A stretch of 56,234 nucleotides of DNA from REEB426 sp964551975 (GTDB taxonomy: Bacteria > Actinomycetota > Actinomycetes > S36-B12), in NCBI GenBank assembly GCA_964551975.1, contig CAZKFI010000007.1:1-56234 (forward strand), written 5' to 3'. The translations under genes and the position numbers were made by a program. The notes below the pieces were generated by a model. The model had not been told where the DNA came from, did not search any database, and was given only the letters and a program-made list of their open reading frames with translations. This document shows, piece by piece, positions 51,231 through 56,234 of this stretch. Numbering within the stretch: the first letter of the stretch is position 1; every line of letters starts with the position of its first letter.

Positions 51231-52343
51231 ATGCTCCTGCGGCTGGGTGACCGTGGTCCTGCGGTAGCCGAGGTTCGCAGCCGACTCACCCACTTGGGCC
51301 TGCTGGACGACGTCGATGCACCTACTCAAACCGGTGGACGGACCCAGCCTGCGGATTGCTTCGATGACGCCTTAGACGTCGCCGTGCGCACCTTCCAGCA
51401 GGAGCGCGGACTCACCGTGGACGGCATTGTCGGCCCTGATACCTACCGACGGCTCGAAGAGGCTCGGTGGCAACTCGGTGATCGCATCCTGCAGTTCGTA
51501 CCCGGTCACCTCATCAACGGTGATGACGTCACTCAACTCCAGCGTCGGCTCAGTGAACTGGGATTTGACTGCGGTCGACTTGACGGTGTCTTCGGACACC
51601 GCACCGATCGTGCGCTCCGTGAGTTCCAGCGCAGTGTCGGTGTTCGCCCTGATGGCACCTGCGGCCCGGAAACTTTTCGAGCATTCGATCGGTTGGTTCG
51701 CACCGTTTCCGGGGGCAACGCAGCGACACTGCGTGAGTTCATCACGTTAACTCACCTGCGCACTGGTGTCGCCGACAAGGTCATCGTCTTGGATCCAGAA
51801 TCAGGACAAGGGTCTGAGATCTGTCAGGCGATTGCGGGCCGCGTAGAAGGGCGCTTGGCTGCCCTAGGCACCCAGGTTCTTCTCACCAGTGCCGCCAGTG
51901 CTCACACAAATCCCGATGAAAGTGAACGTGCCGACTTCGCTAACCGCACTGGTGCCCACCTCGTCGTGTCGTTGCGCGTCGACACGGTTACCAGTCCCCT
52001 ACCCAACGGCGTCGTCTCGTTCTACTTCGGTGATCCGCAGGGCGGGTTGCACTCCTACGCCGGGCGGGCCCTTGCTGAACTCATCCAAGAGGAGATCTGC
52101 GCCCGCACCACCATGCGTGACTGTCGCACCCACCCACGCACCTGGGATCTGCTGCGGAACACACGCATGCCCGCTGTGCGCGTGGAACTGGGTTATCTCT
52201 CCAATCCCAGTGACCGACGTGCGCTACTCAGTAGCGGGTATCACGATGCCGTCGCCTCGGCCATCGCTACGGCAGTCACCCGTTTGTGTGCACCTGACGA
52301 ACCGGTAGGCGAGGATTCCTCGGCAACACCAATCGGACGATGA
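51231..52343 (+). CDS. cwlM: CwlM-like pseudo-amidase, likely regulator of peptidoglycan synthesis
   Basis: A 370-residue protein with two N-terminal peptidoglycan-binding-1 repeats (about 2-75 and 93-155; VDGIVGPDTYRRL, LDGVFGHRTDRALREFQ) and an Amidase_3 domain (183-352). It has no signal peptide, so it should stay in the cytoplasm. The first zinc ligand position, normally DPGHGG, reads DPESGQ (S191), and the later SIHAN reads SLRVD (R249). The catalytic Glu region AVRVELGYLSN (E319) remains. Loss of two zinc ligands argues against amidase activity. In M. tuberculosis CwlM (Rv3915), at the same locus, is a cytoplasmic activator of MurA under PknB control; the same role is inferred. Confidence 0.85.
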   Translation: MLLRLGDRGPAVAEVRSRLTHLGLLDDVDAPTQTGGRTQPADCFDDALDVAVRTFQQERGLTVDGIVGPDTYRRLEEARWQLGDRILQFVPGHLINGDDVTQLQRRLSELGFDCGRLDGVFGHRTDRALREFQRSVGVRPDGTCGPETFRAFDRLVRTVSGGNAATLREFITLTHLRTGVADKVIVLDPESGQGSEICQAIAGRVEGRLAALGTQVLLTSAASAHTNPDESERADFANRTGAHLVVSLRVDTVTSPLPNGVVSFYFGDPQGGLHSYAGRALAELIQEEICARTTMRDCRTHPRTWDLLRNTRMPAVRVELGYLSNPSDRRALLSSGYHDAVASAIATAVTRLCAPDEPVGEDSSATPIGR

Positions 52344-52416
52344 AGCCAGTAGCTAGACCCACAGCAAAGGCCGCTGCGACGATCGTCCATGGCTTCCAGT
52401 CCTGATCTGTAGCCAC
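52276..52416 (-). CDS. 46-residue single-helix membrane protein opposite the cwlM end
   Basis: A GTG at 52416-52414 is preceded by AGGAGG at an ideal 5-base spacing. The frame runs 46 codons to TGA at 52276. The product starts VATDQDWKPW, has one helix (TIVAAAFAVGLATGFIVRLV) and a basic C-terminus PRNPRLPVRQVHTNG, consistent with an inner-membrane micropeptide. It overlaps the 3' end of the cwlM gene by 68 bases and is divergent from the aminotransferase gene (start 52456). The family is not recognised. The strong ribosome binding site is the best evidence that it is real. Confidence 0.6.
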   Translation of the reverse strand: MATDQDWKPWTIVAAAFAVGLATGFIVRLVLPRNPRLPVRQVHTNG

Positions 52417-52455
52417 CTTTGCCTCCTAGTACGCGCCCCTGCCTAGGGTAGGCCG

Positions 52456-53751
52456 GTGGCCGTCACCAGGCTTGATCCTTGGTTCGATAGTTATGCCGCG
52501 CGCACGCACGGCATGTCCGCCTCGGTCATTCGCGCTCTGTTCTCGGTTGCGTCCCGGCCCGAGGTTGTCTCCCTGGCAGGCGGCATGCCGTTCGTTCAGG
52601 CACTGCCGCTGGACTCCGTGGCCGACACCGTGCACCGACTGATCCGGGAGCGGGGTGCCAGCGCCCTGCAGTACGGCTCAGGTCAGGGCGATCCACAGCT
52701 TCGGGAGCAGATTCTCGAGGTGGTGAGGCCGGTCGGTATCAGTTGCCACCCGGATGACATCGTCGTGACCTGCGGATCGCAGATGGCCCTGGACCTGGTC
52801 ACCAAGGTGTTCTGTGACCCCGGTGACGTTGTTTTGGTTGAGGCCCCGTCCTACGTCGGGGCCCTCGGCGTGTTCGCCTCCTATCAGTGCGAGGTCCGAC
52901 ACCTCGCCATGGATGAAGCCGGCCTGCTGCCGCATGCCTTGCATGGGGCACTGGACACCCTGGCGGCCGAAGGTCGCCGAGCCAAGATGCTGTACACGAT
53001 TCCGTCCTTCCAGAATCCCAGCGGCGTTACCCAACCACCTGAACGCCGGCGTGAACTTCTCCAGATCGCGCAGGCGGCCGGCCTGCTGGTGTTGGAAGAC
53101 GACCCCTACGGGTTGCTGGGTTTCACGGGTGAGCCGCCAACCGCGCTGCGAGCTCAGGATGCAGAGTCGGTGATCTACCTGGGCTCGTTCTCCAAGACGA
53201 TTGCCGCAGGTCTGCGAGTCGGGTGGGTGATCGCGCCGCACGGCGTTCGTGAACGCCTGGTCCTGGCGGCTGAGTCCGCTGTGCTGTGCCCGTCGAATTT
53301 CACCCAACTCACCGTCTCGGAATATCTCGCGACACAACCCTGGCAGGAACAGATCAAGGCTTTTGTGGAGTTGTATCGCGAGCGCCGGGATGCGCTCATC
53401 CAGGCGCTTCAGGCCACCATGCCGGTGGGCACGAGCTGGACAGTTCCCCAGGGAGGGTTCTACTCCTGGGTGACGTTGCCGGATGGCTTGGACGCCACGG
53501 CCATGCTGCCCCGTGCCATCGCCGGGCGGGTGGCATATGTCCCCGGCACCGGATTCTTTGCGGACGGCCAGGGCAGTCAGCAGTTGCGTCTGTCCTACTG
53601 CTACCCCGAACCCGATCGGATCACTGAGGGGGTGCGGCGTCTGGCTGGAGTTGTCGAGGAAGAGCTCGCGCTCCAAGCGACCTTCGGAACGTCGCTACCA
53701 ACTGACCCGGGTTTGCCCGCAACGGCCGTGCCAGGTCCTGAGATCAGCTAG
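52456..53751 (+). CDS. PLP-dependent aminotransferase (2-aminoadipate/MocR-type class I)
   Basis: A 431-residue fold-type I aminotransferase without a DNA-binding domain. The PLP lysine is K247 in YLGSFSKTIAAGLRVGW, and other anchors are SLAGGMPF, LQYGSGQGDPQLR, FQNPSG and LEDDPYGLL. The pattern is that of LysN/AAT-like enzymes acting on 2-aminoadipate, aromatic or branched-chain amino acids; the substrate is open. The start is GTG 52456. Actinobacteria often keep such a gene between cwlM and parB. It overlaps the convergent ddl by 4 bases (53748-53751). Confidence 0.85.
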   Translation: MAVTRLDPWFDSYAARTHGMSASVIRALFSVASRPEVVSLAGGMPFVQALPLDSVADTVHRLIRERGASALQYGSGQGDPQLREQILEVVRPVGISCHPDDIVVTCGSQMALDLVTKVFCDPGDVVLVEAPSYVGALGVFASYQCEVRHLAMDEAGLLPHALHGALDTLAAEGRRAKMLYTIPSFQNPSGVTQPPERRRELLQIAQAAGLLVLEDDPYGLLGFTGEPPTALRAQDAESVIYLGSFSKTIAAGLRVGWVIAPHGVRERLVLAAESAVLCPSNFTQLTVSEYLATQPWQEQIKAFVELYRERRDALIQALQATMPVGTSWTVPQGGFYSWVTLPDGLDATAMLPRAIAGRVAYVPGTGFFADGQGSQQLRLSYCYPEPDRITEGVRRLAGVVEEELALQATFGTSLPTDPGLPATAVPGPEIS

Positions 53752-54728
53752 CCGGTCGACCCCGGCCCGTTCGAGGCGCGTTCGATGGCCTGCGTCACGA
53801 GGTTCAACACGGTGGCACCGACATCCATCGCGGCGGCGTTCAGTGCCTGTGGGTACAGCGAGGTCTCCGTCATTCCTGGAGCTGCGTTCATCTCCAAGAT
53901 CCACGGTTGCCCCTGCTGATCGATGATCAGGTCGGCTCGCGACCAATCCCGAAGTCCCAGTACCTGATGGGCGGTCCGGGCAACATCCACTGCTCGAGAC
54001 AGGGTTGCTGTATCCACTCCGGGCGGGCAGGTGAAGGTCGTGTGCCCCGCGGTGTAGCGGGCGTCGTAGTCGTACAGCCGACCCATTGGGGTGATCTCGA
54101 TACTGGGCAGCGCCCGCAGACCCTGCTGGTCCTGCAGCAGGCAGACGGCCACTTCGATCCCTGGCACGTAACGCTCGACCAGCACGGTGTCGGAATACGC
54201 GAACGCGGCCACCAGGGCTGCGGAGAGTTCTGCGAGTTCGTTCACCAGGCTTACACCCATCGCCGATCCACCCCGCGTCGGTTTGACCACTGCGGGTAGA
54301 CCCAATGCATCGACGACGGCGGCCATCACCTGTGCAGCGCCGAGTTCGCGGAACATTGCGTGGGGTAACGCGATGAAATCAGGGGAGGGGAGGTCGTGCG
54401 CTGCCAGGTGCGCCTTGGCCACCGCTTTGTCGAAGGTCAGTCGACAGGCCGTGGATGGTGAGCCAACGAAGGGCAGGTCGAGGACTTCCAGCAGCGTTGC
54501 TAATGCCCCATCCTCGCCGGCAGCTCCATGGACGAGGGGCACTACGCAGTCCACGGGCGAGGTACGCCAGGCTTGCAAGGTCGCTGCGTCCAGATCCCGC
54601 TCAGCAACACTCACGCCCAACTGGCGTAGCGAATCCGCAACGCGGCGTCCTGACCTGAGTGAGACATCCCGCTCTGGTGACAGGCTGCCCGCTACGACGT
54701 CGACCACCACCTCCGAGGCTGGTCTCAC
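53748..54728 (-). CDS. ddl: D-alanine-D-alanine ligase
   Basis: A 326-residue ATP-grasp enzyme that joins two D-alanines for the peptidoglycan stem. Motifs are VVAGSLSPERDVSLRSG, LVHGAAGEDG, VVKPTRGGSAMGVSLV, the loop YDYDARYTAG, and EMNAAPGMTETSLYP with the metal-binding Asn. The start GTG 54728 overlaps the parB stop as GTGA, so it should be co-translated with the segregation genes. This is not the usual gene after parB in mycobacteria or Streptomyces. Whether another ddl exists elsewhere in the genome cannot be known from the window. Confidence 0.92.
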   Translation of the reverse strand: MRPASEVVVDVVAGSLSPERDVSLRSGRRVADSLRQLGVSVAERDLDAATLQAWRTSPVDCVVPLVHGAAGEDGALATLLEVLDLPFVGSPSTACRLTFDKAVAKAHLAAHDLPSPDFIALPHAMFRELGAAQVMAAVVDALGLPAVVKPTRGGSAMGVSLVNELAELSAALVAAFAYSDTVLVERYVPGIEVAVCLLQDQQGLRALPSIEITPMGRLYDYDARYTAGHTTFTCPPGVDTATLSRAVDVARTAHQVLGLRDWSRADLIIDQQGQPWILEMNAAPGMTETSLYPQALNAAAMDVGATVLNLVTQAIERASNGPGSTG

Positions 54729-55726
54729 ACGCCGAGGATTTCCATAATCCGCCTCAGATCAGTGAGGTCGGCACAGTCGATGATGACGCGGCCGCGTGAG
54801 CGAGCATCCTTGAATCCGCTGGTGTGCACTCGGGTTTCAAGATGATCGGCAAGGTCACGTTGCAGGGCGGCGACAACCTCGGCCGTGTGTCGATCTGCTT
54901 TCTTCTCCTTCGACTTACGGCCACGGGCCGTCGTGGGTTCGGCGAGCATCACCAATTCCTCAACCGCTCGCACGCTCAATCCCTCAGCAACAATGCGTTG
55001 GGCCATGGCGTCCATCGCCGATGCGCTATCCAGTGAGAGCAGTGCGCGAGCATGCCCGGCACTGAGCACTCCGGCCGCGACTCGTCGCTGCACCGCCGGT
55101 GGCAGTTTCAACAAGCGAATCGTGTTGGTCACCTGCGGACGTGAGCGACCGAGTCGGCTGGCCAGCTCGTCCTGTGTGCACCCGAAATCGGCCAGGAGCT
55201 GGGAGTAGGCGGCTGCCTCCTCCAAGGGGTTCAGGTCGGCACGATGCAGGTTCTCCAGGAGGGCGTCGCGTAGCAAGGCATCGTCCGCGGTCTGCCTGAT
55301 GATTACCGGCACGGTCGTCATCCCGGCCGCCTTGCAGGCGCGCAGTCGTCGCTCACCAGCGATCAACTGGAAGCGTGAACCTGAGGCTCGAACCACAAGG
55401 GGCTGCAGGAGACCGATCTCTTTGATCGAGTGGGTGAGCTCGGCGAGGGCGTCCGGGTCGAACACCGTGCGTGGCTGACGAGGATTCGCGGCGATTCGAG
55501 CAATGGGGATTTCCGCGTACACCGCCTCGGCAGCACTGCTCGCGGAGGCTTTGTTGGCCTTGGTTGATGTGGTCGATGACGTCGAGCTAGTCGAGGTCGT
55601 ACCCGTGCGACCAGCGCTCGAAGCGGCTGTTTGTGGGCTGCGACCAGCTGCTGTCGAGGTAGGAATCAAGGCACCGAGGCCTCGTCCTAGCCCACGTTTG
55701 GGTGCCGGTTTCTTCGTGGTCGCCAT
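54725..55726 (-). CDS. parB: Chromosome partitioning protein ParB
   Basis: A 333-residue ParB CTPase clamp. RGLGRGLGALIP (11-22) is the ParA-contact start, followed by a Ser/Thr-rich disordered linker. The CTP-binding region has ANPRQPR and AGERRLRA (GERR 124-127), and ENLHRADLNPLEEA precedes the helix-turn-helix DELASRLGRSRPQVTNTIRLL. The C-terminal dimer domain closes the protein. No canonical parS (TGTTTCACGTGAAACA) was noticed in this window. The gene is 4 bases after parA and overlaps ddl by 4 bases. Confidence 0.96.
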   Translation of the reverse strand: MATTKKPAPKRGLGRGLGALIPTSTAAGRSPQTAASSAGRTGTTSTSSTSSTTSTKANKASASSAAEAVYAEIPIARIAANPRQPRTVFDPDALAELTHSIKEIGLLQPLVVRASGSRFQLIAGERRLRACKAAGMTTVPVIIRQTADDALLRDALLENLHRADLNPLEEAAAYSQLLADFGCTQDELASRLGRSRPQVTNTIRLLKLPPAVQRRVAAGVLSAGHARALLSLDSASAMDAMAQRIVAEGLSVRAVEELVMLAEPTTARGRKSKEKKADRHTAEVVAALQRDLADHLETRVHTSGFKDARSRGRVIIDCADLTDLRRIMEILGV

Positions 55727-55730
55727 CGAT

Positions 55731-56234
55731 TCACCCCGTCCCGGCGCTACTGAGCGCTGTCAGCGTGTGGAGTTGGTGAGCTGCCTCGCGGTAGCAGAGG
55801 GCACCTGGTGAACTCGGGTCGTAGGTCAACACCGACTGGCCATGGCTCGGGGCTTCGCAGACGCGCACGGAGCGGGGAATCACAGTAGGCAGGACTTTCG
55901 GTCCAAAGTGCTCCCGCACCTCTTCAAGTACCTGGGAGGCCAGCCGGGTTCTCCCGTCGTACATCGTGAGCAGGATTGCTGTGACCTCTAGCTGAGGGTT
56001 CAGCCCGGCGCGGACCATGTCCACGGTGCGAAGCAGCTGTGAGAGGCCCTCCAGTGCGTAGTACTCGCACTGAATGGGTAGGAACACCTCACGTGCGGCA
56101 ACGAGGGCGTTCAGGGTCAAGATGCCCAGCGATGGTGGGCAGTCGATGAATACGTAGTCGAAGTGTTCCGTCGTTTGCTCCAGGTAGCCCTGCACTGCTC
56201 GGTCGAGGAGGTACTCACGATCCGGATAGCTGAC
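55731..56234 (-). CDS. parA: Chromosome partitioning ATPase ParA, partial
   Basis: The C-terminal 167 residues of a ParA/Soj ATPase; the N-terminus with the deviant Walker A lies beyond the right edge. The Walker B region FDYVFIDCPPSLGILTLNAL, IQCEYYALEGLSQLL and TVIPRSVRVCEAPSHGQSVLTYDP are diagnostic. The frame is open to base 56234 (the GTG at 56195 is internal). It forms a parA-parB-ddl operon. In related genomes gidB/rsmG and oriC lie next upstream. Confidence 0.95.
   Translation of the reverse strand, partial: VSYPDREYLLDRAVQGYLEQTTEHFDYVFIDCPPSLGILTLNALVAAREVFLPIQCEYYALEGLSQLLRTVDMVRAGLNPQLEVTAILLTMYDGRTRLASQVLEEVREHFGPKVLPTVIPRSVRVCEAPSHGQSVLTYDPSSPGALCYREAAHQLHTLTALSSAGTG

Noticed and set aside
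54725..56234. Search for a parS site near parAB
   Set aside because: No TGTTTCACGTGAAACA or near match was noticed by eye; a computed scan of the full genome would be needed.

Overview
The window is a 56 kb piece of a high-GC actinobacterial chromosome. The evidence is dense GC-rich coding with many GTG starts, mycobacterial-type decaprenyl-phosphoryl-arabinose genes, a mycothiol-dependent-isomerase-fold protein, and above all the gene order of the right half. That order is dnaB-rplI-rpsR-ssb-rpsF ... GT87-ponA-DUF5318 ... pcnA-DUF6049-murJ-(pseudokinase)-sigM-anti-sigma-trxB-trxA-cwlM ... parB-parA, the replication-origin flank known from Mycobacterium and Streptomyces. oriC should therefore lie just beyond the right end. 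No tRNA, rRNA, insertion sequence, prophage, integrase or CRISPR array was seen. I cannot name the species; a non-mycobacterial lineage of Actinomycetes, possibly environmental, is an inference.

Layout. 1-5,000 (minus strand): a partial gene, an acetoacetate-decarboxylase-fold protein, and the DPA unit DUF6069-ubiA-dprE1-dprE2-small membrane protein. 5,000-10,450 (plus): FadE5-like acyl-CoA dehydrogenase, CopC, a CopD/CtaG fusion and an L,D-transpeptidase. 10,450-19,900: a nitrilase-family amidohydrolase, a DinB/MDMPI protein, an E1alpha-E1beta-E2 2-oxoacid dehydrogenase operon, a DosR/DosS-like two-component pair in convergent orientation, an EamA exporter and a HisC-type aminotransferase. 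19,900-23,450: a secreted clan GH-A hydrolase, a class III aminotransferase and a small membrane protein. 23,450-30,650: dnaB, a low-molecular-weight tyrosine phosphatase, a voltage-gated cation channel, DUF805 and DUF4190 proteins, a CPA2 antiporter and the rpsF-ssb-rpsR-rplI operon. 30,800-38,300: exonuclease III, FemX-like transferase, alanine-racemase-like protein, GT87 enzyme, class A PBP and DUF5318. 38,400-56,234: MFS transporter, membrane protein, pcnA, then the cell-envelope/redox/segregation block through parA.

How it fits together. Much of the window concerns the envelope: arabinosyl donor synthesis (ubiA, dprE1, dprE2), lipid II flipping and its control (murJ, pseudokinase, CwlM-like pseudo-amidase), bridge-peptide and D-amino-acid functions (FemX, Alr-like, Ddl), polymerisation (PonA-like PBP) and 3-3 cross-linking (L,D-transpeptidase). 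Genes are tightly packed: 4-bp start/stop overlaps are frequent, and several convergent genes overlap by 32-128 bp.

The most unusual signal is a set of short tandem arrays, mostly of 15-bp or 9-bp period, each with its own sequence, at gene edges, in intergenic gaps and in protein linkers. One array forms the whole space between ubiA and dprE1, where it reads as a 32-codon ORF overlapping both neighbours by 4 bp. A second, non-repetitive bridging ORF of the same layout sits between femX and the alr-like gene. Other points of interest are a predicted natural Ala at the benzothiazinone-target Cys of DprE1, a DosS-like sensor retaining the haem-ligand His, a bacterial voltage-gated channel with an atypical TLEN filter, a two-gene version of the MurJ-pseudokinase fusion, and an overlooked 46-residue membrane protein opposite the cwlM end.
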